Shown: one piece after another, positions 1 through 9,649 of the stretch | Position numbering within the stretch: position 1 is the first letter of the stretch | How the letters are laid out: each line of letters begins with the position of its first letter | From: Lumbricus rubellus | Taxonomy: Eukaryota > Annelida > Clitellata > Crassiclitellata > Lumbricidae | Length of the DNA stretch: 64,000 nt | NCBI GenBank assembly: GCA_945859605.1 | Contig: OX243824.1 | Span: 27,659,640 to 27,723,639, forward strand | Direction of reading: 5' to 3' | The notes under the pieces: generated by a model | The model's input: the letters and a program-made list of their open reading frames with translations, nothing else | What the model was told of the DNA's origin: nothing | Database searches by the model: none | Position numbers and translations under genes: made by a program

Positions 1-755
1 GTATATAATGTCGTTGATCGTGCTATGTCTTGCTATTCGTCCGAAGCCAAGAGAGCAAGACAGGCCGTGGCTGCCTCTGGCGTCGATTTGAGCTCCGCAT
101 GCGCAAGTGTGAGGTTCACATATTGCGGCCCCAAGTCGTAAACCGACGGCCACTCGAACATCTTCGTTGTCCAGTCGTAGTCCACATGCGGTTATCGGTA
201 ACGCATGGAGCCAATCACTAGCGTGGGGCGATGAGACTGCTTTTAGTCGTGCGATGTTATATACATCCACTGTGTTTTCAAGCAGTGACTTCGCAGTTTT
301 CTCCAACAATGGCTTGTCCCATGATGCTTGTTGATTTGTTGGCATGATTCCTGCTTCATCAAATTCTGTCTTGGAACGCCACTCGGTCGTCATTGATTGA
401 AAGTGTGAGTCCTGTTCGAGATTAATAGAATTGAGAATGAGAGTCTGGAGAGGAAGAGTGCTTGCAGCTGATGCCAGAAAGGCTGGAAGTGCTAGCGAAG
501 ACGCTCTCCGAATCCCCAGACCACCCATCTTTATGGGCAATGAGGCTTGTGTCCATTGGTTATCGTTTAAAGAAATGTTGAGAATCTTTTCTAAACCTTT
601 GCGTAGTTTGGTGTCGTAGGTCTCCAATTCGGGATGTTTGTCGCTTGGATGGCATCGGAGAGTGTAAACCAATTTAGGTGTACCGAGCGAACTTCTCAAA
701 ATCAGGAGTGCATCCTGCCTGGCTATGAGAGCTAATTTGTTCAGACTCTCCTCAA
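1..755 (-). mobile_element. LINE copy A, 5'-truncated, runs off the window
   Basis: The minus strand is open from about 753 to the window edge. It encodes the last part of the reverse transcriptase and the zinc motif of a restriction-like-endonuclease LINE. Motifs seen include GGLGIRRASSLALPAFLASA, CGLRLDNEDVRVAVGLRLG and a CCHC segment (CACG...HGLSC) near position 85. The upstream end stops at a TAA array at about 755, so the copy is 5'-truncated. The endonuclease end lies outside the window. It resembles copies B, C and F but is a separate subfamily. Confidence 0.85.
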
Positions 756-1080
756 GTTATTATTATGTTATTGTTATTATTATTATAGACTGGACCAACC
801 GTAATCCGATGGTTTGCGAACTATTAGACTGGAACTCTGTTCGCATGGAAGCCAGTGTAAAAGCTGCACTGAATGCGTTGGAATCGTTTTATTCATTGTC
901 AGGTAGTTCAGAAGCTTTCACATCGGTATATAATGTATGCAGAGAGCCAGAGAACTGAGAAGGAGCTGATTACGCAACACTCCGCATTCATCGCTTGTCC
1001 ACCTCAGAAGATTTCCCTTTTGACTATACATGTAAGTCAACGGTCAATCAGTTATCGAAGTTTTCACTTGAGTTGACCGA
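756..1080. other. Short TTA tract and about 290 bp of unassigned sequence
   Basis: A (TTA)n-rich tract at about 756-787 is followed by about 290 bp with no recognisable coding sequence. It lies between two TTA arrays, so it may be part of another insertion, but I could not match it to any other copy here. Confidence 0.4.
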
Positions 1081-1088
1081 TGTTGTTA

Positions 1089-1186
<98 letters not shown>
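1081..1186. repeat. (TTA)n microsatellite
   Basis: About 100 bp of nearly perfect TTA repeat. It abuts the 3' end of LINE copy B and is the presumed target type of this LINE family. The long isoleucine or asparagine frames across it are artefacts of the repeat. Confidence 0.97.
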
Positions 1187-4100
1187 ACTTCAACATTTAT
1201 TGAAAACCCACTCAAGCTGAAAACAAAACAAAAAACAGAAATGTGATCAAGCATAGAGTGCATTGTTATCGTCTCCGGGGTGTGGTGCAAATGTTCCTCT
1301 AAAAGCAACGGCGTTGAAACGCTGTGTGCATATTGAAATCCTCTGGAAGAGGTAGATTATTTCCCTCGGATCGCCGGAAACAGCGGCACAACGGCGGCCC
1401 AACTCCAATACAAATTCCCGACCCGCGCGATTGATGGGGCCCAACGTTTCTATAGCGATCGGCACAAATTCGTGGGAGACAGGAAGAGTAGAGTATTTGT
1501 TGCATTTCCGTTCCGCCGCATGTTCCGCAGCACCTCCGGATTCCGTTGATGAAAGATGTAGATAAGAGACAGCACACGTGTGGATGGCTGTGAAGTCCCA
1601 GGCGATATATTTGCCCCTGGCCCATGGGACGAGGGTGGCCCCATCTGGTCTTTTGCCGTCCGTTCTTATCAGGCCTGGAGGCTCCTTAAAACTGGGGATG
1701 TTCGCCTTCGCGAGTGCCCTCCACACCAAGTCGTTCACCGCAAAGTGTCGGGCTGTTCTTCCAGTTGAACGTCTGCAGGCCAACCCGTGGTGTCCTCTTG
1801 AGTCGGAGGTCTCTCCGCATTGACACTGGTGTGGTGTACACAGGTCCAAACCGAGGCGCAGTCCAACGGCCACTCTGATTGCCTCATTGCTTAGATCCAA
1901 GCCACAGGCGGTCACAGGAATAGTTGATAGCCAGTCCCCAGCATGAGGGGAGGTCACCGCAAACAACCTGGCCATGTTGACCGGATCGCTGTAGGCGGCC
2001 CATATCGTTGCCCTGTCTACCTCAATCAGTGGTGCATCCCACACGCTCTGCCTGCTCCAAAGGAACTCTGCGCTGCTCGGCTGGGTGTTCTTGCGGACCT
2101 CGAGCAATTCGTCGAAGTAGACATCATCCCACTTCTCCTTGCACAGGATCAAACTCACGAGTGACTTGGTCGATGCGGCTGATGCCAAATAAGCTGAAGA
2201 TGCCAGCATCGAGACACGTCTAACTCCGAGTCCACCATCTCTAATTGGGAGTGTGGCTTGAAGCCATTGGATGTTGTTGAGGCTAATGTTGATGATGTTC
2301 TCTAACCCTTTGCGCATCAGATCATCCATTTTCTCGAGCAGTGGATGTCCATTGCAAGGGGAAGTTCTCAGCAAATAGGTAAGTTTTGCTGCCCCAAAAC
2401 TTGCCCGCAGCAAAATCAACGCTGACTGGGCTCGAAGGCAAGCCAGGTCCGTCACTGCCCGTTCTAGTATCTCGCTGTGCCTGAGCAGCGCCACGTCTAA
2501 AGCCTCTCCTCGGAACAGTGGAGCCCCCAGCAGGAGGAGCGACTCCATGTTCATCCGCTCGAATCCTTCGAATTCTGGCTCCGTTTGTTCCGTCCTTGAA
2601 TAAAGTTCACATTTCTTGTTATTAAGGCAGATACCCAGCGATGACTCCAAGTCCTTAATCGAGGCCAAATCCTGCAGTACGTCCTCCTTCTTACCTCCCA
2701 ACGAGATGTCATCCAGATAGCCAAGCCTGAAACTTGAGCGCATTGCGCGCAGAACTGGCTGTAGAGGCAGGCAGAACAGCAGGGGCCCCAAGGGATCTCC
2801 TTGCTGCGGTCCCATCATCGAGCGAACCACGAAGGAACCAAACTGCAGCTGAGATTCTGCTGAATATGCCTGATGTGTGAAGGCGTAGATCTCCGGAATG
2901 GTGTCGTAAACCGTCTGCAGCATGACGTCTCTTCGCAAGGTGTTGAATGCGTTTGTGAAGTCAAGCTTCACGAAGATCTCGTCCTCTGTCATGTTTGTGA
3001 CGAAACTTCTTGCTCCATGTACTGCCGCTTCACCGCCTCCTGGAACTGCTACTCCGACTTGCAATGGGGTGAAGAAAGATTCAAGCCTACCAAGGGCGTG
3101 GCTGTTGGGACACTTCGCTGCTAGCCTCCTCAAAGCGTACCCAATAGCTATTGGTCGAAGACCTCCTGATTTTTTAGAGAGGGCGATTAGGGTGCCGCCA
3201 AACACCAGCTCCCGCATTCCTTTTGGGAATTCACCTCTCAGCAACACATTGATAAAACCTGTAAGAGCTTGCAAGAACGACTCTGAAGATTCTTTATTAT
3301 TCAGTAAGTCGAGAAGGTGTTGGGGACGCAGCCCGTCCGGCCCCCCAGCGGACCCCGCCGGGAAAGAACGCATCGCATCCGCCACTTCCTTTTCCGAGGC
3401 CTGGTATGGTGTGGACTGCGCCGCATCCGGCAATTCCGACAGTTTGGAAGACCACTTGTCCGACGGGTGTTTTTCCTGCATTGCTGCAAATGTTTCTGAT
3501 GTAGCTTTAACTGGATAGTCCTGGCTACAGAGGATGCGTGTGGCGGCTTTGATGTTCCCATCTTCCAATTTGGCGTTGACTGCTGCCAAGAACAACTCCC
3601 TCTCACTAGCGCACTTCCTGTTACATCCTTCGTTCTGCTCTTCTCCTACATCCGTCCTCTGGAACTCCCGATTATCAATGCGCTTCTTGACCACATTGGC
3701 CATGTTGCGTCTGCGGCCGGACCGCTTCGGTTGCGCCAAGATATTCGAGGCGAAGCACAGGAGCCTGCTCCATTGTTCGATACTCGAAGGGTTGTCAATG
3801 ATTGAGTGCATGATATCGATTAGCGCACGACAGCAGGCGAATCTCGCTCCTCTCGGAATATGTTTCATAATTCCGCTGCTTCTCTGACTAGGATGTCGGA
3901 TCATGTTCGCCGAGACACTTATGTCACCATCAACATTATCTTTCTCAACCGTGCCTGTCCCTGTTGTAGTTTCGTTGACTGAATCGGTGTGTAAAAGCGG
4001 CATGGACATCGCCCTCTGTCCCTCTGCTCCGCCGTCGTCTCGCACTTGTCCCTGCGTTTGTGTCGTAGTCAACGGAGGTAGCCTAGAGCCAGGACAAGGG

Positions 4101-4888
4101 TTGTACCGTGGTCCATGAACGTGCACAGACCCGTCGCGCAAGTGTAGCTGTCTCACTGCCAAACATCTGCTGCACACACCACTGGCCTTGACATTGTTTA
4201 CAGTGTGCAGTTTAGTGTACGGTTCAGTCTCGAAATCTGACTGGCTGGCCTGTGATCGGCTGGACCATACCGACATATCTCTATGCACATTTAGGGCCCC
4301 CTTTCCTTGCGGGGCCCCCTCCGGTCGAAGGGTACGGAGGGCGGTCGCTACGCTTCTGCCTCTAGTCTTGTACGAGGAAGTGCTGGAGATTGAACAGCGC
4401 GAACTCTGGTGATCTGAGACGCTCATCTGTGTTACTAAATGATCAGTGAGTCAGCGAAAGGTGAGAACGTTGATGAAAATGGTCGTATTGAAGTTGGTTG
4501 AGAAGGCTGCTTTGATGCAAAATAGCCATCACCCTCGTTGAGCGCCATATTGAATTAACGTTTGAAAAGTAAACAGTTACGCTCCGGCCTCAGAAGACAA
4601 ACGTTGCCATGACGACAATGACGTCAAACGGCCATTTAAACATGATGGCGATAATTTAAATGGCTTAATGATCACTGATAATAATAGTGATTTTTCTAAA
4701 CAGAATTGTACTGAATTCTCAACGATTCACTTACTACAAATAAAATCCTCAAAACGTCGAGATCTTAACATAGCAATGTATCCATAAATCCAGCGCTAAC
4801 AAAGACGTAAAACGGATAAATTTTATGTAAATTACGCGAGGTTACAAAAGTTCGACCAACAGCCGTCAACGCTGATGACGTATAATAA
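1187..4888 (-). mobile_element. LINE copy B, apparently full length, in (TAA)n
   Basis: This is a 3.7-kb minus-strand non-LTR element bounded on both sides by TTA arrays (1,081-1,186 and about 4,889-4,950). It has a 5' leader of about 460 bp, a single long open frame and a 3' UTR of about 60 bp ending directly at the TAA repeat. No APE-type endonuclease is present. The C-terminal restriction-like endonuclease and the TAA target match what is known of Dong/R4-type elements. Exact clade (R4/Dong or Hero) is not settled. Confidence 0.88.
1247..4426 (-). CDS. Reverse transcriptase with restriction-like endonuclease, 1,059 aa, intact (copy B)
   Basis: This single-ORF LINE protein drives target-primed reverse transcription. 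An N-terminal zinc-type motif CSRC...HVHGPRYNPCPGS lies at about residues 83-115. A conserved segment with KHIPRGARFACCRAL and KRSGRRRNMANVVKKRI lies at about 185-250. The reverse transcriptase follows: SAGGPDGLRPQHL, GGLRPIAIGYALRRL, VKLDFTNAFNT (motif A), QQGDPLGPLLFCLPLQP (motif B), LGYLDDISLGG (motif C) and GGLGVRR. The C-terminus has a CCHC motif (CQCG...HGLAC) and the endonuclease signature GKRPDG...WDFT, then KYSTLP and ETLGPINRAG. The start is a true ATG at 4,426. There are no stops or frameshifts, so it may be recently active. The catalytic aspartates are present. Confidence 0.93.
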   Translation of the reverse strand: MSVSDHQSSRCSISSTSSYKTRGRSVATALRTLRPEGAPQGKGALNVHRDMSVWSSRSQASQSDFETEPYTKLHTVNNVKASGVCSRCLAVRQLHLRDGSVHVHGPRYNPCPGSRLPPLTTTQTQGQVRDDGGAEGQRAMSMPLLHTDSVNETTTGTGTVEKDNVDGDISVSANMIRHPSQRSSGIMKHIPRGARFACCRALIDIMHSIIDNPSSIEQWSRLLCFASNILAQPKRSGRRRNMANVVKKRIDNREFQRTDVGEEQNEGCNRKCASERELFLAAVNAKLEDGNIKAATRILCSQDYPVKATSETFAAMQEKHPSDKWSSKLSELPDAAQSTPYQASEKEVADAMRSFPAGSAGGPDGLRPQHLLDLLNNKESSESFLQALTGFINVLLRGEFPKGMRELVFGGTLIALSKKSGGLRPIAIGYALRRLAAKCPNSHALGRLESFFTPLQVGVAVPGGGEAAVHGARSFVTNMTEDEIFVKLDFTNAFNTLRRDVMLQTVYDTIPEIYAFTHQAYSAESQLQFGSFVVRSMMGPQQGDPLGPLLFCLPLQPVLRAMRSSFRLGYLDDISLGGKKEDVLQDLASIKDLESSLGICLNNKKCELYSRTEQTEPEFEGFERMNMESLLLLGAPLFRGEALDVALLRHSEILERAVTDLACLRAQSALILLRASFGAAKLTYLLRTSPCNGHPLLEKMDDLMRKGLENIINISLNNIQWLQATLPIRDGGLGVRRVSMLASSAYLASAASTKSLVSLILCKEKWDDVYFDELLEVRKNTQPSSAEFLWSRQSVWDAPLIEVDRATIWAAYSDPVNMARLFAVTSPHAGDWLSTIPVTACGLDLSNEAIRVAVGLRLGLDLCTPHQCQCGETSDSRGHHGLACRRSTGRTARHFAVNDLVWRALAKANIPSFKEPPGLIRTDGKRPDGATLVPWARGKYIAWDFTAIHTCAVSYLHLSSTESGGAAEHAAERKCNKYSTLPVSHEFVPIAIETLGPINRAGREFVLELGRRCAAVSGDPREIIYLFQRISICTQRFNAVAFRGTFAPHPGDDNNALYA

Positions 4889-4893
4889 AAAAA

Positions 4894-4932
<39 letters not shown>

Positions 4933-4950
4933 ATTATTATTATTATTATA
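4889..4950. repeat. (TTA)n microsatellite
   Basis: TTA array between the 5' end of copy B and the 3' end of copy C. Confidence 0.95.
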
Positions 4951-7900
4951 CAACAGATGGGTCCGGAATTAGTCAGGCCTCGTCTTCAGGGTTTGAACAG
5001 AAAGAGCCTCGGAAGGCCACGGCATTAAAGCGCTGCATTGAAATCGACAAACGCTGGAAGAGAAAGCAAGTTTCTCTAGACTCCCTTGAAAATTCGGAAA
5101 TACGCCTTCCTAAATCTTTGAGGAAAACAAGACCGCTTTCGTTGATTGGACCAAGGGTCTCGAAGGCCAGCGGCACAAATAAGTAGGTTTTGGACAGTTC
5201 ACTGTACTTCGCATTCTTTCTGGTGGCAGCCAGCTCAGCCGCCGCTCCAGCTGCGCCCGATGTTGAGCTAAGGTAAGATGGAGCCACGGTGTCCGTCACT
5301 GTGACATCCCAGACGAGACTACGGCCTCCGCTCCAAGGAATTAGAGTCATCCCATCGGGACGCTTTCCGTCCGACCTCAGCAAACCGGATGGCTCTTTAA
5401 TGTTGGGGACGCAGGCACGAGTCAAACTGCGACTAATCAGGCCGTTCAGGACGGCGTGTCTGGCGATCCTGCCCGGACCAAGACCACAGGACAGGCCATG
5501 GGAGCCATCTGCAGTCACCACCGCCCCACAGGGACATGCGTGTGGCTCGCATAAACCCACCCCAAGGCGGAGGCTTACAGCTATCCTCACCGCTTCGTCG
5601 TCCAGCCGCAAACCACACGATGATATTGGCAGCGCAAACAACCAGTCGCCGCTATGAGGCGCAGCGACAGCTCTAAGGCGAGCTTGATGGTAGGCGTCAG
5701 TGTGGATGGTGAGCAGTGATTCGACCACCTTGATGACAAGCGGTGTGTCCCAGTGCGATTGTTTGTGGGCCACACTCTCGTCTGGCGGTGTGATGCCGCT
5801 TGCTTCGCACCAACGTCGCGTCATCTCTTCCACACATAAGTCGGTGTCAGACTGATTTGAACCCAGCATGGAGGATTGAAGGTCGCGGGTGCCTGCAGCA
5901 GAAGCCAGAAAGGCAGGGAGTGCAAGCGAAGCCACCCGACGAATTCCCAATCCACCCATCTTCACGGGCAAAGAAGCCTGTAGCCATTGGTCGTTCGATA
6001 AGGCGATGTTGAAGACTGTACTTAATCCGTTTCGAAGAATTGCGTCGAATCTGTCCAACAAAACGTGACCTGTACACGGGCAACATCTTAATGTGTAAAC
6101 CAGTCTCTGTGAGCTGAGTGAGAATCTGAGGAGGGTCAAAGCATCATGTTTGGCAACTAACTCTAATCTGCTTATTGCCAACTCCAGTTCCGTGCATCTG
6201 TCCTCCAGACATTTTGTCAATGCTTCACTGGTGGACAATGGCGCACCTAGCAAACAGGCTTTCTCTGGTGGTGTGACGGTGAAATTATTGAAGATACTGT
6301 CGGAGAGGTGCATGTCATGGCGATGGATGATTTCACATTTTTCCTCGTTAAGTTGCAATCCAAGATGCTCACATCGCTCCTTTAGTAACTTCACGTCTTC
6401 TGCCACAGTGGCTGCTTCTCCTCCAAGAGAAACGTCGTCCATGTATCCCAATATCAGCGATGAAGTCAAATCCTGCAGAATTGGCTGTAGCGGGAGGCAA
6501 AAGAGCAAAGGACCGAGCGGATCTCCTTGTTGGGGTCCAACTTGTGATAAGATGTTATACTGACCGAACAGAAGCTGCGAAGGTGCCGCGTAAGCGAGGT
6601 GACAGTATGGAGCAAGTTCCGGGAGGACATCATTTATTGCAGAGAGCATCCTGTCTCTGAAGAGGGTGTTGAAAGCATTCTTGAAATCTAGCTTTACCAA
6701 GATGGATCCTTTTGGCATTGCTTCCAGAAAACGTCTCGCCGCATGAACTGCTGCCTCTGCTCCACCCGGAACACCAACTCCAACCTGCTTCGGTGCGAGG
6801 TATTCAGTCACCATCGAGACCGCATAGGTGTTTGCACATTTGGATGCGAGCCTGCGCCAGCAATAACCAATTACAATCGGGCGCAGACCCCCAGACGCCT
6901 TTCGGAGAGCCATAAGAGTTCCTCCAAAGAGTAAGGGTCTAATGAGATCAGGGCATTCGCCTTTCAGAAGAAGGTTGACCAGACCGGTGATGGCGGAGAT
7001 CAGCTCTGATCCGACTTCTGCGCAGTTCACGAGGTCTGAAAGGTGTTGGGGTCGAAGACCGTCTGGTCCGCCTGAGGAACCCTGCGGGAAAGAGCGGATC
7101 CGGCCGAGCACCTCATCTTCTGTTGTCTGAAAGGGCGCCACCGTGTGTTTTGCCGTGATGTGAGGCCGGTCGATTGGAGGCGAGGGGTGTTTTGAGCGTA
7201 GCTCCGTTAAGGTGTCTTGGTCAGCCGCAACGGGTTTGTCGTTAGAGCATAGAATTCTAATTGCCGCTCTGATGTTGCCATCTTCTAGTTTGGATGCAAC
7301 AGCTGAAGCAATCGACTGGTCGACATCTGCTTTATGTCTTCCACCATGGCTATCAATGGTGGGAGACTCAGTGAATATTTCATCTCTCTTAAGCTGCCAA
7401 GATGTCTGGAAGTCATCTACCCTTTTCTTGATGGTTGATGAAAGATTGTGGCGGCGTCCTCCTCTTCGAGGTTGTTCCAAGACCGCAGCACCAAAAGTGA
7501 GGAGCATCTGCCACGTGGAAGGGTTTCCTGTGTCTTTCAAGACTTTGTTGATGATCGTAGTGAGAAGCCGACCGGTTTGTAGTCTAGCAGCTTTAGGGAT
7601 ACGTTTCAGCAATCTTTGTGGCAGTGATGGATGTGAGATTCTGACCTGAGAGTCGTCGTTGTTTACCGACAGTCTCTCCGTCTTGTTATGCGGTGGCGGC
7701 AGCGTCTGCACAACCTCATCCGACTGGCGGCGTTCGACTACCTCTGGATTGTCACCCTGGCTGCAGCTCGTTCCGAGAGGAAGCCTATGGGAACCAGGAC
7801 ATGGCTGATTTCGAGGGCCGTGCAGATGAACTTTGCCGTCTTTATTGTGAAGCTGTCTTTCCGACCTACACACGCTGCATACGCCTTTCACTTTTTGCGA

Positions 7901-8275
7901 CATTCGTAGGCCTACGGGCGACGTCATGTAATCCGACGTAATTAGACGATGCGTAGTCATGGTAACGTTTACGTCATAGATAAGCCGTTTCAAACAAGAT
8001 GGATAAGTTTAAACGGCGCGATAAACGATGATGAAGAATGAAATATTCGCACACAAACTGTACTGAATCCGTAGAGAATAACGAAGCGTGTTGTAACCTA
8101 AGCGGTATAGATGAAATAAAATACAACCTCCGAATCACGAGAGTTTTATCTTTAAGATGGTGATAAAGTCCAACGCTAACAATTACGCGATTCGCAAAAA
8201 ATTGATTTAAAAGCAGGAGGTTAAAACTTTCCGCCAACAAGGTCCGCTGATGACGTAACTGTATGTGTAAGTGGA
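4951..8275 (-). mobile_element. LINE copy C, apparently full length, in (TAA)n
   Basis: About 3.3-kb minus-strand element flanked by TTA arrays. It has a leader of about 300 bp before the ATG and a very short 3' UTR (about 20 bp after the stop). It is the same type as copy B but a clearly different subfamily in protein sequence. Its 3' 360 bp is nearly identical to copy D. Confidence 0.88.
4973..7960 (-). CDS. Reverse transcriptase with restriction-like endonuclease, about 995 aa, intact (copy C)
   Basis: Same layout as copy B. The N-terminal zinc-type motif is CSVC...HLHGPRNQPCPGS. KRIPKAARLQTGRLL and PRRGGRRHNLSSTIKKRV follow. Reverse transcriptase motifs are SSGGPDGLRPQHLSDL, VKLDFKNAFNTLFRD, QVGPQQGDPLGPLLFCLPL and LGYMDDVSLGG. 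The C-terminus has CPCG...HGLSC and the endonuclease signature GKRPDG...WDVT. The frame is open upstream to 7,993, but the first ATG is at 7,960; later ATGs before the zinc motif are also possible. No breaks are seen, so the protein could be functional. Confidence 0.92.
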   Translation of the reverse strand: MTTHRLITSDYMTSPVGLRMSQKVKGVCSVCRSERQLHNKDGKVHLHGPRNQPCPGSHRLPLGTSCSQGDNPEVVERRQSDEVVQTLPPPHNKTERLSVNNDDSQVRISHPSLPQRLLKRIPKAARLQTGRLLTTIINKVLKDTGNPSTWQMLLTFGAAVLEQPRRGGRRHNLSSTIKKRVDDFQTSWQLKRDEIFTESPTIDSHGGRHKADVDQSIASAVASKLEDGNIRAAIRILCSNDKPVAADQDTLTELRSKHPSPPIDRPHITAKHTVAPFQTTEDEVLGRIRSFPQGSSGGPDGLRPQHLSDLVNCAEVGSELISAITGLVNLLLKGECPDLIRPLLFGGTLMALRKASGGLRPIVIGYCWRRLASKCANTYAVSMVTEYLAPKQVGVGVPGGAEAAVHAARRFLEAMPKGSILVKLDFKNAFNTLFRDRMLSAINDVLPELAPYCHLAYAAPSQLLFGQYNILSQVGPQQGDPLGPLLFCLPLQPILQDLTSSLILGYMDDVSLGGEAATVAEDVKLLKERCEHLGLQLNEEKCEIIHRHDMHLSDSIFNNFTVTPPEKACLLGAPLSTSEALTKCLEDRCTELELAISRLELVAKHDALTLLRFSLSSQRLVYTLRCCPCTGHVLLDRFDAILRNGLSTVFNIALSNDQWLQASLPVKMGGLGIRRVASLALPAFLASAAGTRDLQSSMLGSNQSDTDLCVEEMTRRWCEASGITPPDESVAHKQSHWDTPLVIKVVESLLTIHTDAYHQARLRAVAAPHSGDWLFALPISSCGLRLDDEAVRIAVSLRLGVGLCEPHACPCGAVVTADGSHGLSCGLGPGRIARHAVLNGLISRSLTRACVPNIKEPSGLLRSDGKRPDGMTLIPWSGGRSLVWDVTVTDTVAPSYLSSTSGAAGAAAELAATRKNAKYSELSKTYLFVPLAFETLGPINESGLVFLKDLGRRISEFSRESRETCFLFQRLSISMQRFNAVAFRGSFCSNPEDEA

Positions 8276-8284
8276 TATTATTAT

Positions 8285-8316
<32 letters not shown>

Positions 8317-8389
8317 TTTTTTAAAATAAATAATAAATAGCTATTTATTATTATTTATTATTATTATTATTATTATTATAACATTTCAT
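8276..8389. repeat. Interrupted (TTA)n array
   Basis: Two TTA-rich tracts (about 8,278-8,312 and 8,339-8,379) separated by A/T-rich sequence. It lies between copy C and copy D. Confidence 0.9.
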
Positions 8390-8965
<576 letters not shown>

Positions 8966-8989
8966 TATCATTATCATTGTTATATTCCT

Positions 8990-9533
8990 CTAAAACAGAG
9001 TACTACGGCCTCGTCGAGCCCAGGCATGCGATAGCGTTGAATCGCTGAACTGTTACAGATATTTTCTGGAACAGGAAGAAGGTTTCCTGAGAGTCTTCAG
9101 TAATACGTGACAATCGTCGACCGAGTTCTGTGATGAAAGCCAGGCCTTCTTCGTCCATAGGCCCCAGCGTTTCTATCGCAACCGGAGTGAAGTTGTATTT
9201 CGTCTGCAGTTCCGAGTATTTAAGTTTCTTCCTAGCAGCGGCTATTTCAGCAGCTCCGCCCGCCATTTTAGATGTCTCAGCCAGGTAGGATGGTGCTAGC
9301 GTATCGACGATGGTCACATCCCAAATAAGTGAACGCCCACTTTTCCACGGAATGAGGGTTTGACCATCTGGTCTTTTCCCATCCATACGGGTGAGACCAG
9401 CTGGCTCTCTGATCGACGGAATACCTGCTCTGATGAGATTGCGAAGCACAATTTCGTTCACTGAGGAATGTCTAGCTTGCCTGCCGAAGCCAAGTGAGCA
9501 AGACAAACCATGCGAGCCTCTGGCCGAAACCAT
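8990..9533 (-). mobile_element. LINE copy E, 5'-truncated 3' fragment
   Basis: The minus strand encodes about 176 residues (9,003-9,533): ARGSHGLSCSLGFGRQARHS from the CCHC region, then GKRPDG...WDVT of the restriction-like endonuclease and the C-terminal FQKISVTVQRFNAIACLGS. It is open and 5'-truncated at a TTA array. It is a third subfamily, distinct from B and C. Confidence 0.9.
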
Positions 9534-9649
9534 TATTATTATTATTATTATTATATCATCGTATTACATGAACTGTTATAATATACTGTAATATTATTAA
9601 TTATTATATGGTTAATATTATTATTATTATTATTATTATTACCACTATT
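9534..9649. repeat. TTA-rich spacer
   Basis: Short TTA tracts at 9,534-9,554 and about 9,608-9,640 with A/T-rich sequence between, separating copies E and F. Confidence 0.85.

Noticed and set aside
995..1308. Frames with long poly-Ile, poly-Asn, poly-Leu or poly-Tyr (also near 4,800, 8,800, 12,800, 29,600 and 61,000)
   Set aside because: They are translations of (TTA)n/(TAA)n microsatellites and have no other coding signal.
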